A DNA stretch of 64,000 nucleotides from Ashinkailepas kermadecensis (taxonomy: Eukaryota; Arthropoda; Thecostraca; Neolepadidae). Shown one piece after another: positions 32,513-44,319 of this stretch. Location of the stretch: assembly GCA_034440615.1 (NCBI GenBank), contig JAOTOM010004570.1, forward strand, positions 62,001-126,000, in the 5' to 3' direction. The notes beneath the pieces are model-generated. The model made no database searches. It had not been told where the DNA came from and worked only from the letters and a program-made list of their open reading frames with translations. A program made the translations under genes and the position numbers. Numbering within the stretch: position 1 is the stretch's first letter; each line of letters starts with the position of its first letter.

Positions 32513-32852
32513 GCACTACTGCACTGCACTACTGCACTGCACTACTGCACTGCACTACTGCACTGCACTACTGCACTGCACTACTGCACTGCACTACTGC
32601 ACTGCACTACTGCACTGCACTACTGCACTGCACTACTGCACTGCACTGCACTGCACTACTGCACTGCACTACTGCACTGCACTACTGCACTGCACACTGA
32701 CGCACTGCACTACTGCACTGCACTACTGCACTTCACTACTGCACTGGACTACTGCACTGCACTACTGCACTGTACTACTGCACTGCACTACTGCACTGCG
32801 CTGCACTACTGCACTGCACTACTGCACTGCACCTGCACTGCACTACTGCACT
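32513..32852. repeat. 13-bp minisatellite (CTACTGCACTGCA)n
   Basis: About 25 units with a few irregular ones (32640-32655, 32693-32702, 32797-32806, 32828-32838). The 13-bp period gives the same 13-residue peptide (His/Tyr/Cys/Thr/Leu-rich) in all three frames. Confidence 0.95.
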
Positions 32853-33176
32853 GCCCAGCTATGGATACAGCGTGACACCGCGTGTGGCATGTGAGCCCGA
32901 ATGCCTGTTAAAGTGTGGGGCCAGCTGGGCACAGGCGATAACACGACACCGGTGGCAAGTTGACAAAGCCTCCTGAAAACAACAAACAGCAACTGGGCGA
33001 CGGAGGAGCTGTGCGTCGTCTAGGCAGCGGCGGTGGAGCCGCTGGCTGAGGTACACCCAGCAGCCCTGCAGCTAGCAGCCAACTGGCTAGGCTGATCCAG
33101 CCATCCTCAGTCTACGCTAATAGCTGCTGCGCTGGACGAACGTGCTATTTACATTCTCAAGGGTAAATAGGCACCT

Positions 33177-33243
33177 TCCTCCTCCTCCTCCTCCTCCTCC
33201 TCCTCCTCCTCCTCCTCCTCCTCCTCCTCCTCCTCCTCCTCCT
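33177..33243. repeat. (CCT)n microsatellite
   Basis: About 22 trinucleotide units, giving a poly-Pro or similar homopolymer if translated. Confidence 0.97.
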
Positions 33244-33449
33244 CTAAGTACGAACAATGACGTTGTCATCTTCAAACCGCGAACAGAAGTCTGTCATGCC
33301 AGTGGCGACTCCACCGAGCCTGCGGAGTGGCTCGGTGGGGAGTCTGCTGGGTTCGACCATGCGACACAAACCTGCCTGGACGTCAGGCCATGACGGTAAT
33401 CGTGCATCATTGCCCGTTTGCCTGAAGCCACTGCATGGGCGCAATGACT

Positions 33450-33910
33450 GCTGTGTGTGAACTGAGCTGCTGTGTGTGTGAACTGATGTGTGTGAACTGA
33501 TGCGTGTGAACTGAACTGATGCATATGAACTGATGTATGTGAACTGAACTGCTGTGTGTGTGTGTGTGAAGTGATGTGAGTGAACTTATGCGTGTGAACT
33601 GAACTAATGCATATGAACTGATGCGTGTGAACTGAACTGTTGTGTGTGAACCGAACGCATGTGCACGAACTGAACTGAGGTATTTGAACTGATCTGCTGT
33701 GAACTGAACTACTATGTGTGAACCGATCTGCTGTGAACCGAACTGCTGTACATGAACTGATGTATGTGAACTGAACAGCTGTGTACAAACTGAACTGAGG
33801 TATGTGAACTGATCTGCTGTGAACCGAACTACTGTGTATAAACTGATCTGCTGTGAACCGAACTACTGTGTATAAACTGATCTGCTGTGAACCGAACTGC
33901 TGTGTGTGAA
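33450..33910. repeat. Degenerate 'TGTGTGAACTGA' repeats
   Basis: About 460 bp built from short variants of 'tgtgtgaactgatctgctgtgaaccgaact' with irregular spacing, including GT-runs. A long minus-strand ORF through it is rich in His/Ser/Thr/Val/Gln and is repeat-driven. Confidence 0.8.
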
Positions 33911-34212
33911 CTAATGTGCAGCAGCGAGCCTGCAGCCAACCACCGCCCGCCAATTCACTCCGCGCCCATTCGATGTGTGCTACTTCAACTCCCTGCTGAT
34001 GTACTTACATCGCTGACGATGTGGCGTTTGCCTACCCGGCCCACCGCACACGTGAGAAATTGTCGAAACGCTCGCCGAATCGCCGCAGCGCGTGACGATC
34101 GCCGACAACGGATTATCGCGTTTGTATTGTCATTGATCGGTGTTGTGCCGCAGAGAAAGTCAAATTAAATTACCACGTTTCATGTTGAACAGCAAAGCGA
34201 GCATTCGGCTGG

Positions 34213-34333
34213 CGGTGTGACGGTGACGACCCGGGTAAATATTGTAATTGTTGGTGGTGTGACGGTGACGACTCGGGTAAATATTGTAATTGTTGGTGGT
34301 GTGACGGTGACGACTCGGGTAAATATTGTAATT
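34213..34333. repeat. 42-bp tandem repeat, 3 copies
   Basis: Units start at 34214, 34256 and 34298 with 'ggtgtgacggtgacgac'. They are nearly identical. Confidence 0.92.
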
Positions 34334-34339
34334 GATTTT

Positions 34340-35455
34340 CCGCCTCGGTCGTGTCGACCGAGCCAGGCTTCAAATGCGTGACGGCGCGTCATTTGGGTGT
34401 CAAATTTGTGCCAGGAGCCAGGTGATGGAACATGAAGGCTTGTTTTGAGCATCTTCAACAGAGTAAGTGCTAATAATTTGCAGAGGCTCGAAAGGGAAGA
34501 CCCTCACGGCCTAATAGAACGAGTGAACACGTAAACGTGCCAGTATCGCTTTCGAACCCGTTTCTTTTTCCGCCACATGTATGCTTACTACTTAATTGAA
34601 AGCAACCCATGGTCCATTCTCCTGTTATTGTGTCGCCTAGGGAAAATGAACTCCTGATTTGCCTACTAACTACCCATAGGTGTTACTTGTTTTTACCTAA
34701 CTGAGGTGAAATAGTTTGACTTAGAGTTGGAGTAAAATGTAGTTGTTGTTTGTGGTACATGTCGGGAGTTGTCATGTTTTGTGGTGATAATACACACACA
34801 CAAGCGTCATGCGGTCGAAGGGAAACTGGGAAATGGCATTGAGCGCCTGCTATAATTCGATTCGATTTGATTCGAATGTGAGTGAAGCTCGTCCCTGTGG
34901 TTATATACGTGACGACTGATCTGTCCATGCATGAGTTAAGGCAGGGGTCGAAAGATGTGCAGGCCTGTCACCCACAAAGCGTGACTTAGGTCATCTCTCT
35001 CCAGAAGTCATTGGGCATCGTATTGAATTTGAACCACAAGCGGGACTACATATGAACCGGAATGGAATTTGGGAATACAATATTTTTCGTGCTGATGATG
35101 ATTTACGTACTTTTTTATTTATCCATTTCAAGTACTCGCAGGCCACCTTCTGGCTACATATGACGTCATACAAATGAAGCAAAACCAAACAATAGGCAGC
35201 TTCCTACGTCCAGGATAGAATGCGATTGTGTAGGATCCTGGAAATAGCAGTCCATAGCGGGGGATTTAAATGAAGCAAAATATCTTGTTTAACCCTATCA
35301 GCAATGGGGAAAAAAACCTAAGAAAACATGCTTCAAACAAGCATACGTCATGAAATATACCTTTTAGACATTCCTTGTGTAATACAGATGGATTGCTGCC
35401 TCAGGTAAGTCAGGTATTACGCATAAGAATCCATTACTAAATGTATCGATGCGGG
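34340..35455. other. No recognisable gene
   Basis: AT-rich sequence between two tandem arrays, with only short ORFs. Confidence 0.5.
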
Positions 35456-35457
35456 CA

Positions 35458-37056
35458 TGAAGGACAGCGGGCAGATGCTGTGTGCGGGTCCATCAAGTCG
35501 ATACACGCAGGCAGAAGGACAGCGGGCAGATGCTGTGTGCGGGTCCATCAAGTCGATACACGCAGGCAGAAGGACAGCGGGCAGATGCTGTGTGCGGGTC
35601 CATCAAGTCGATACACGCAGGCAGAAGGACAGCGGGCAGATGCTGTGTGCGGGTCCATCAAGTCGATACACGCAGGCAGAAGGACAGCGGGCAGATGCTG
35701 TGTGCGGGTCCATCAAGTCGATACACGCAGGCAGAAGGACAGCGGGCAGATGCTGTGTGCGGGTCCATCAAGTCGATACACGCAGGCAGAAGGACAGCGG
35801 GCAGATGCTGTGTGCGGGTCCATCAAGTCGATACACGCAGGCAGAAGGACAGCGGGCAGATGCTGTGTGCGGGTCCATCAAGTCGATACACGCAGGCAGA
35901 AGGACAGCGGGCAGATGCTGTGTGCGGGTCCATCAAGTCGATACACGCAGGCAGAAGGACAGCGGGCAGATGCTGTGTGCGGGTCCATCAAGTCGATACA
36001 CGCAGGCAGAAGGACAGCGGGCAGATGCTGTGTGCGGGTCCATCAAGTCGATACACGCAGGCAGAAGGACAGCGGGCAGATGCTGTGTGCGGGTCCATCA
36101 AGTCGATACACGCAGGCAGAAGGACAGCGGGCAGATGCTGTGTGCGGGTCCATCAAGTCGATACACGCAGGCAGAAGGACAGCGGGCAGATGCTGTGTGC
36201 GGGTCCATCAAGTCGATACACGCAGGCAGAAGGACAGCGGGCAGATGCTGTGTGCGGGTCCATCAAGTCGATGCACGCAGGCAGAAGGACAGCGGGCAGA
36301 TGCTGTGTGCGGGTCCATCAAGTCGATACACGCAGGCAGAAGGACAGCGGGCAGATGCTGTGTGCGGGTCCATCAAGTCGATACACGCAGGCAGAAGGAC
36401 AGCGGGCAGATGCTGTGTGCGGGTCCATCAAGTCGATACACGCAGGCAGAAGGACAGCGGGCAGATGCTGTGTGCGGGTCCATCAAGTCGATACACGCAG
36501 GCAGAAGGACAGCGGGCAGATGCTGTGTGCGGGTCCATCAAGTCGATACACGCAGGCAGAAGGACAGCGGGCAGATGCTGTGTGCGGGTCCATCAAGTCG
36601 ATGCACGCAGGCAGAAGGACAGCGGGCAGATGCTGTGTGCGGGTCCATCAAGTCGATACACGCAGGCAGAAGGACAGCGGGCAGATGCTGTGTGCGGGTC
36701 CATCAAGTCGATACACGCAGGCAGAAGGACAGCGGGCAGATGCTGTGTGCGGGTCCATCAAGTCGATACACGCAGGCAGAAGGACAGCGGGCAGATGCTG
36801 TGTGCGGGTCCATCAAGTCGATACACGCAGGCAGAAGGACAGCGGGCAGATGCTGTGTGCGGGTCCATCAAGTCGATACACGCAGGCAGAAGGACAGCGG
36901 GCAGATGCTGTGTGCGGGTCCATCAAGTCGATGCACGCAGGCAGAAGGACAGCGGGCAGATGCTGTGTGCGGGTCCATCAAGTCGATACACGCAGGCAGA
37001 AGGACAGCGGGCAGATGCTGTGTGCGGGTCCATCAAGTCGATGCACGCAGGCAGAA
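35458..37056. repeat. 55-bp tandem array, about 29 copies, with higher-order period
   Basis: Units are almost identical from 'aggacagcgggcagatgctg' to 'cgatacacgcaggcaga'. The only regular variant is ATGCACG for ATACACG, at 36271, 36601, 36931 and 37041, i.e. spaced 330, 330 and 110 bp. The first two gaps are exactly six units, showing block amplification of six-unit segments. Because 55 is not a multiple of 3, all plus-strand frames are open and encode the same 55-residue repeat, giving overlapping ORFs of 540, 545 and 768 codons. No Kozak context, leader or domain supports translation. Confidence 0.95.
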
Positions 37057-37211
37057 GCGTGCGATTTGGACAGCATAGTTTTTTTTCGAGAAAATATAAG
37101 ATGAGGTCACGATATACTCCCCGTTTCTTCTGGAAATTTCTGGAAGTTCCCTTAAGCTTTCTGGATCAAGGACATTTCCTTCATCGACGCACACTTTTCC
37201 ACCGGATCACC

Positions 37212-37340
37212 TCATGTATGTATGTATGCATATATGTATGTATGTACGTATGTATGCATCTATGTATGTATGTACGTATGTATGCATCTATGTATGTATG
37301 TACGTATGTATGCATCTATGTATGTATGTACGTATGCATT
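37212..37340. repeat. GTAT-type microsatellite with ~28-bp superstructure
   Basis: Tetranucleotide GTAT/GCAT/GTAC repeats. The block 'tatgtatgtacgtatgtatg' plus 'catc' recurs about four times. Confidence 0.9.
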
Positions 37341-37504
37341 GCATGTCTTAGAAGCTTCCATCATTGCACTCACACCTCAGCGCCAATTTCACAGATTACC
37401 CATATGCAAACGTACACTATCCACCCACCCGTCCCATATCACAATGTTCAAAGTGAAGTCAAGAGCAGATATGCTCCCTGCATGTGGCCTCTTAGCAACT
37501 GCCG

Positions 37505-37765
37505 CGCTATTGTTCATCACGGCCGGTGGTGGGCCATTCCAGTGCCGCACCACAGATCCTCATTGCTGGTGGGAGGTTATTCCCAGTGCCGCGTCACCGC
37601 TCCTTACGGCTGGTGGCAGGTCAGTGGCAGGTCATCCCAGTGTCGCGTCACCGCTCCTTACGGCTGGTGGCAGGTCAGTGGCAGGTCAGTGGCAGGTCAT
37701 CCCAGTGTCGCGTCACCGCTCCTTACGGCTGGCGGGAGGTCAATGGCAGGTTATTCCCAGTGATC
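37505..37765. repeat. Irregular minisatellite (cagtgtcgcgtcaccgctcc...)
   Basis: About five units of 40-65 bp from 'cagtgccgcgtcaccgctcc' to 'ttacggctggtggcaggtca', with internal duplication of 'gtggcaggtca'. It sits 260 bp before the first detected beat exon. Confidence 0.8.
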
Positions 37766-38025
37766 ACGGCTCGCTGGGAAAATGACATCCTAGCTGAGCG
37801 CAGGCGACATCTACCAGCATGTGCCATGTCTCTGGTCCGCTCGGCGGCCAACGAGCAGCCTGTCAACACCGTGACCGGGGCGACAGCACTTATTCCAGTC
37901 GTGTCGGTAGTGTCGGCGACGTCCGACCAGCGCCGAACACAGCGCCGGCACGTGAGACTAACCGGGGCACTCGTGAGACTAACGGAGAACTCGTGAGATT
38001 AACCGGGGAACTCGACTGTCGGCAG

Positions 38026-38231
38026 ACGCGGCGAGCGTGCGCATGGACGGCTACGTAATCCCGCCTCACCTGTTGCTGGGCCAGACGGCCGACCTGGTCT
38101 GCCGCTACCGGCTGGAGAACGAGACGCTCTACTCGGTCAAGTGGTACAAGGACAACGAGGAGTTCTACAACTTCATCGCGGCGCCGAAAATCGCCAAGCG
38201 CATGTACCCGCTGCCCGGCATTCGAGTCGAC
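38026..38231 (+). CDS. beat: beat-family gene, exon encoding first half of Ig domain 1
   Basis: Beaten-path proteins are secreted or membrane-linked Ig proteins that pair with Sidestep receptors in arthropod axon guidance. This exon follows an acceptor (gtcggcag at 38018-38025) and ends at a consensus donor (GAC|gtgagt at 38232). It encodes about 68 residues. LVCRYRLENETLYSVKWYKDNEEFY has the first Ig cysteine and the core Trp, and is followed by IAKRMYPLPGIRVD, the hallmark beat pattern before the first intra-Ig intron. It starts in phase needing one upstream base and ends in phase 0. The upstream signal-peptide exon was not convincingly found. Which beat paralogue this is cannot be decided here. 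Confidence 0.9.
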
Positions 38232-38339
38232 GTGAGTCCCGACGGACGGCTGTGGCTTCGGCTGAGTGGTTGGTGCGTCGCCGTGTTTATCCTGATTACC
38301 GATTGAAATTCAGTGTTTTGTTCTCATTCATGTTTGCGC

Positions 38340-38667
<328 letters not shown>

Positions 38668-38888
38668 ACGTGTGCTGGTGTGTGGGAGGGCGGTGGGAGT
38701 GTGCGCGTGTGGGTAACTAATTACTTTTACTTTACAGTAGCGGGTTAATTTCATAGCAATCCGTCCATGCACCATAGGGCATATTAGTACCTGGGAAAAT
38801 TTGGGTCATGTTTCATATAAAGAGAAGTCCTCGAAGGGGCCCCCAACCAGTCATCAACTCCAATAATCACTATATATGCTCAATGTGT

Positions 38889-39436
38889 ATTTGTATGCGA
38901 GTGGGGGTAGTTGACGGCTGGGTGGTGCGCTGGCTGATTAGTTGCAGTTTGGTTGTATTCCAATGTGGCAGCGCACCCATACATTACGTGACTCATAGCT
39001 ATATGACATCATGCACCGTGGTCTCATCAGTCTCGCTATGCTCTTTCTCAACATCAACATCTGCTTGGAATCATGATCATGATCATGACCTCTAAGTTGT
39101 TAGCCCTCACCCGATGTTAATTCTGACGCCAGTTGTCTGCAGTGTTTTCATTTCACACAGATTTCATTTCACAGAGATTTGTATGCGAGTGGGGGTAGTT
39201 GACGGTTAGGTGGTTAACTGGTTGGGTGGTTGTAGTTTGGTGGTATTCCAATGTTGCAGGGTACCCATACATTGCAGGACTCATAGTTGCATGACATCAT
39301 AGGCCGTGGTCTCATACCTCTCGTTATGCTCTTTCTCAACATCTGTTTGGAATCGTGATCATGGTTTTCCTCGACCTCTAACTTTTTAGCCCTTACCTGA
39401 TATTAATTATATCACCGGTGTTCTGCAGTATTTTCA
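38889..39436. repeat. ~290-bp tandem duplication in beat intron 1
   Basis: Copies at about 38889-39165 and 39179-39436 share 'tttgtatgcgagtgggggta', 'gtattccaatgt', 'ctatgctctttctcaacatc' and 'gatcatg' blocks in the same order, with moderate divergence. No ORF is preserved. Confidence 0.85.
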
Positions 39437-39439
39437 GGG

Positions 39440-40740
39440 ACTGACCGTACCAACAGTAAAATACGGTGTATTGACATCATCGTAAACTTTATACCGGTGT
39501 ACGAGTTCTGCCCCCATATCAAAATATTCCACATATATTTGCTTTCATTATTCCTCATTTTCTCCACTACGGATCAATAGCCGCATAATATATGAACGTG
39601 GCACGCATGAAATAAACATAACAAAACATGTACGCAAGAGACACTGTGACGTGACACGCCTGACGCTACTTCCGGGTGGGCCGGGCTACGATGTACATAA
39701 TGTTACACCTAGTCTACATCTCGTCTACATCTCTGGGCCGTCCGCCAGTTCCGAGGTAGCAGAGCTGCGACTGTGCAGTAAGTTCCCTCGGGTATTGCTG
39801 GGCTTACGAGGGACTAACGTACGAAACGGCATCCAGGCGCAAAACAGTACGCGACGTGTCCAAAGTGACGAACACCAAATATTCCCTCTGTGAAACTCGT
39901 GAGTTTGGTGGATATACCGTCTGCGGTGGGACTCGGTAAAGCACAATTTACAGTTGAGCGAGATGAGAGTGTCTGCTTATTTTGACACGCACCTGCGGCA
40001 TCGGCTGTTAACATGCGAATGTTGGCGATGTCTCCCGCGGAGGGAGAAGCCAATCGAGGGTGCAGCTGTTGTGGGGAGGGAGAAGTGAATGCTCATTGGT
40101 GGAGGCGTACTCTCTGCTACCGGAGAAGAACTACGCAGGAACTATTCCCTGTGGGATGGATGACGGGAAGTTGTTAATCGTTCAGGGAAACCGTTCAGGG
40201 AAGACGTGTTTGCTCGTCGTGGTAGAAGCGTGGGCGATTTGCTCAGAATTGAAATGGCGAGTACGGTGCCTATTGCAGTTGGGTTTGAGAAGCGCTTACG
40301 TACAACCGATGTTGAATGCAGCAGATACAATTGTGCTAAGAAGTGGGCTATTTTCTTGCATACTATGAATGAAATACAAACAGGATGAAATAACGTTACC
40401 TGATGAGATTGCGCACAAGCGACTACAAGACTCAATTGAACTTAGGTGTGCGCAATTGTGAGTTGACAGTGCATCTATTTGTGAATTCACACAGTTGCCC
40501 TGGGTCACGAGTCACGCGAACGATGAGGGTGAAGCCACTGACGAATGAACTCAGGATACTGCCTTACTGAACTCGAGCAGTAAGTAGCACTCGATCGTGA
40601 CACGCAGTGGATGCGGGGGGATTCAGTTCCCGCTCGCTAGTGTGTACATTTCTGAGCCTTGCGCCGTCGAACGCTCAGTAGATGTTTGCACCTGCATCTG
40701 AAGTGATCAGACCGGGGGTCACCTGCAACTGCCGCTGACC
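39440..40740. other. Rest of beat intron 1, no feature recognised
   Basis: Intronic sequence with short ORFs only. A short near-repeat of 'gtggggagggagaa' lies around 40070-40090. Confidence 0.5.
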
Positions 40741-40757
40741 CTTGGCCTACCCGACAG

Positions 40758-40890
40758 ATGTCCGGCTCGACAACTCAGCGCGTGCGACTGCTGGACGTGG
40801 GGTTCGCCACTTCGGGCAAGTACGGCTGCGAGGTGTCGGTGGACCGGTCCTTCACCACGGTCATCGCCACCGGCCACATCCTGGTCGTAG
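40758..40890 (+). CDS. beat: beat-family gene, exon encoding second half of Ig domain 1
   Basis: The acceptor is ctacccgacag with a pyrimidine-rich run before it; the donor is GTAG|gtgcgt at 40891. The exon is 133 bp, entering in phase 0 (matching exon 1) and leaving one base over. It encodes about 44 residues: RVRLLDVGFATSGKYGCEVS gives the second Ig cysteine in the usual SG-x-Y-x-C context, then TTVIATGHILVV as the last strand. With exon 1 it completes a V-type Ig domain. Confidence 0.9.
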
Positions 40891-41317
40891 GTGCGTTCTG
40901 GTCGCGGTGGCGCACGTGCCGAGGTCGCCGGCGAGTTGGAGGCCGCCCGAGCTTGCACCTGAGGTGACCGGGCGCGTGGTGCGGGCACGTGACCGTGTGA
41001 CTGCGCATCGTCAATTTGGGGAACTCGAGCACCGTCGACTCGATATTCCCAGTAGGAATTCGACGACGAAGTTTTTTTCTCGTCGCCAGCCGAATCGGTC
41101 CGGTAATACCCGACGGCATTCTCAGGGAAGGACGTGCGCTGTCGTCGCGGCTCCACTCCAGCAAAATAAGCGCTGGTGGCCCGGTGGCCTTTTCACCTCG
41201 CCCAATGGAAGGCAGTTGGAACTTCGCGGCTACATAAGTGCTCCACCCTCCATTTATCTGAAAGCGTAGAGTAAGAAATGCATCGCGTGGGGAATACCAT
41301 GGCAGCACGATCATCAG

Positions 41318-41765
41318 CCAGTTGATGTCTGAGCCTGCCCGGTCCGACATGTCAAGCATCACCCAGCTGATGTCTGAGCCTGCCCAGTCTGACATGTCAG
41401 GCATCACCCAGCTGATGTCTGAGCCTGCCCAGTCCGACATGTCAAGCATCACCCAGCTGATGTCTGAGCCTGCCCAGTCCGACATGTCAAGCATCACCCA
41501 GCTGATGTCTGAGCCTGCCCAGTCCGACATGTCAAGCATCACCCAGCTGATGTCTGAGCCTGCCCGGTCCGACATGTCAAGCATCACCCAGCTGATGTCT
41601 GAGCCTGCCCAGTCTGACATGTCAGGCATCACCCAGCTAATGTCTGAGCCTGCCCGGTCCGACATGTCAAGCATCACCCAGCTGATGTCTGAGCCTGCCC
41701 AGTCCGACATGTCAAGCATCACCCAGCTGATGTCTGAGCCTGCCCGGTCCGACATGTCAAGCGAT
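41318..41765. repeat. 45-bp tandem repeat, about 10 copies, in beat intron 2
   Basis: Unit 'atgtctgagcctgcccagtc' + 'cgacatgtcaagcatcacccagctg', with C/T and A/G variants. The period is 15 codons, so both strands stay open: plus MSEPAQSDMSSITQL, minus DMSDWAGSDISWVML. A 331-codon minus-strand ORF across it is repeat-driven. Confidence 0.93.
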
Positions 41766-41819
41766 GACACCCGACAAACACCCAGTCCTACGGTGCAACT
41801 GATATTCGGACAGGGTTAG

Positions 41820-43890
41820 ACAATGCATATCACTGCGCGCACGGAACGTCAAGAAGACCCAAACATAATTTGAGCTTCTTGAACTCCCCTCAAACCCAAC
41901 TTGGGTGATGTCCTGACACCGATGTCGCTGTGTCTCCACCGCAGTAGACCAGTGCGTTTATCGGTTGGCACGACGGCAGAGTGACACTTCGCCGACTGCT
42001 GGTCTGGGTTGTCTCCGATCGACGCGTGCGACGAAAGTGTTCTCCTTTCATGATGCCGTATCTACACAGGTTATCTGATCGGGAAAAATGCCCGCGAAAG
42101 TTTGGAAAACGGATACCGGCCAAGTTGGATGAAATTGTCGGTGGCTCCGTTGAATGATTTCGAAAACATCCCGCTCATCAATTCATCGACCAGATCATCA
42201 GCCTGTCGGTAGGATGAGGTCAGCAACTCGTCAGAAAGGTCATCGATCCGTTGCTAGGACATCAATGCTGTAAAGTGATAAGGCCGTGCATTTGCTGGGA
42301 GCGTCATCACGTAATTGTTGGGGTCACCAATTACTCAGGGTAAGGTAGCAGTCGGAATCTTTCAGAGTGGTCACCACCCCGCTATTGTGGTTGCCGACCC
42401 TCAATTATGAGAAGGGACAGGAGTTCGCCGGAGGGGTGGCCGCTCACCACCGTCCCCGCGATTCGCCTGGAGTGACGGTCGAGTCGCCACTTTCGCGGAA
42501 ACTTCAACGAACCGCCATGCGCCACCTCTGTAACGGCGCCAAGAGCGGCACTCAATGCAGGTGAATGGCCGATTTGCAGCAATTTGGGCCATTGTGCCAT
42601 ACTTACGGCTGCCGCGACTCCCAGCTGGCGAGGAAAGGCTGGAAAGCGGTCTGGTGGCGAGCTACGCTGCTGCAGTGCCAAAATGGACGTCTGTTCGCGG
42701 TAGCCCTCGTGCTGGAAGGTCGTTGGGTGCTTGAGTGGACCCACAACACCTCGCAGCCGACCCGAATGGGTTCGGATAGCGGTGGCTGCGAATCGTGCAA
42801 CGGCCGGTTGCAATGTGTTGATAAGAATTGGGCGGCACAGTCACGGATGGGCTGTCTACGTGTGTGCAGTCGAGCATTGGGAGCCAGAATAGCAGTCTCA
42901 CTGATTGTCTGGAAGCGCACTCTGGCATTAGCTGGCTTGCTGGTATGAATATTTGGCACAAAACATGAATTGACTTTGGTGAACAAAAGCAAAGTCAAGA
43001 AGCTGAAATGTTCCGTGTACTGATAGCAGTGCGTGTAGTGAGGCGAGCCGACACTCACGATTTCGTGTGCTGTAGTGTCTCAGTGTCAGCTGTAGGACAG
43101 ATGTGAAGGGTGGATGCCGAACTTCAGGCTGCAGGCGGAGAAAGGATGCACAAAGTCTTTGAGGTCCAAGGCATCCAGTCATTTGCATCATATGATATAA
43201 TAGTAAGCGTTCTGCGAACAGGAGAGGCAGAATCTCCCCCAACCAAAACGACCAAGACTCGGCACACAATGGCTTAGTAAGCACAACTTCCGATTAAAAT
43301 TGTTGGTCAGCCGCTGTTCTGAGAGGATTATACGTCCATTGATTAGAGCGTACATTGATTACAGCGTCCATTGATCGCAGTTCTAAGAGGATTATAGCGT
43401 CCAATGCTGTATAAAATGCACAATTGCTTCGTGTAAATAGCGAATCGAGCATGTTTGAGAACGCATTTGAGACTGTCATTTTGTTTTGGCGATGCGCATA
43501 CACGATCGAAGGTGCGGGGAGGATTTGGGATTCCAAAACGACACTAACCCGATGATAAATGATTGTTTCAATATCACATTAGGACAATTCTATTCCAGTG
43601 TTTTTCGTTTTACTCATCCTCATTCTATGTCTTCTACAGTCTCCTACCGGCCAAGCAGAGTTATGTCAAACACATCAAGCGTGCATCAGAAGTTTGGACG
43701 AGGTTCCCCTGAGATATGTAAAATTCGAGTGGAGCCCGTCGGGCGGCTCAGGGGATAGTCCTCAAACCAGCTCAGACGGTTGCACTGGCCAGCACCAAGC
43801 TGCGTCGACAACAAAAACCCTGATTCCCGACGGTCTGTTACGCACGATCTGCCCGGACGCGTCCACCACGTCTGAACTGAAGCCGCCGCA
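41820..43890. other. Rest of beat intron 2, no feature recognised
   Basis: Short ORFs only. Around 43320-43400 there is a small repetition of 'gagaggattatacgtccattgat'-type segments. Confidence 0.5.
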
Positions 43891-43905
43891 TCGCACCGTC
43901 CACAG

Positions 43906-44039
43906 CCGTGCCGGAGGGACCGCCGGAGATCGAGGGGGGCAAGGACTCGTTCCGGATCGGAGACCAGCTGAGTGCGAACTGCACCGCCCGGCGCTCCAAG
44001 CCCGCGGCACTGCTCAACTGGTTCGTCAACGGCCAACAG
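43906..44039 (+). CDS. beat: beat-family gene, exon encoding first half of Ig domain 2
   Basis: The acceptor ccgtccacag ends at 43905, and the donor is CAG|gtcaga at 44040. The first two bases complete the codon left open by exon 2, so the phases agree. It encodes VPEGPPEIEGGKDSFRIGD, then ANCTARRSKPAALLNWFVNGQQ: the first cysteine and core Trp of the second Ig domain in the order seen in beat proteins. It ends in phase 0. The donor is weaker than consensus; gtgcgc at about 44071 is an alternative, but it would not fit exon 4 as well. Confidence 0.87.
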
Positions 44040-44319
44040 GTCAGACAACACGGCCACAGAGGTGCGCACACAGACGCTCAGACCATCTCTCAGCCAGCTG
44101 GCACTGGGTCAGTGCAGCTCACGAACGGTCTCGGCACGTTCTGCGACAGCCGCTGTGGTTTTGTTTTCGCTTGCGGTGGAATAGGAGTGTTGTGGGGCAT
44201 TGGGCTTTAAAGATCCATCATACCCACGCGTGGTCCACAAGGGTAACGCTAGACATGTACAATACCAGGGATTTATATTTGCATCATCACGTTGTGGCAA
44301 TATCTTTGTTCATAGGATA

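Noticed and set aside
32513..32852. Possible CRISPR-like regular repeats
   Set aside because: Units are directly adjacent with no unique spacers, and the genome is clearly eukaryotic. It is a minisatellite.
37444..37525. Signal-peptide-like reading (MLPACGLLATAALLFITA) upstream of beat exon 1, with a phase-compatible GT
   Set aside because: The hydrophobic stretch overlaps the first unit of the 37505-37765 minisatellite and the donor (gtggtg) is poor. Without RNA evidence it is more likely chance.
35441..37763. ORFs of 540-768 codons
   Set aside because: They are produced by a 55-bp tandem array open in all three frames, with no leader or domain.
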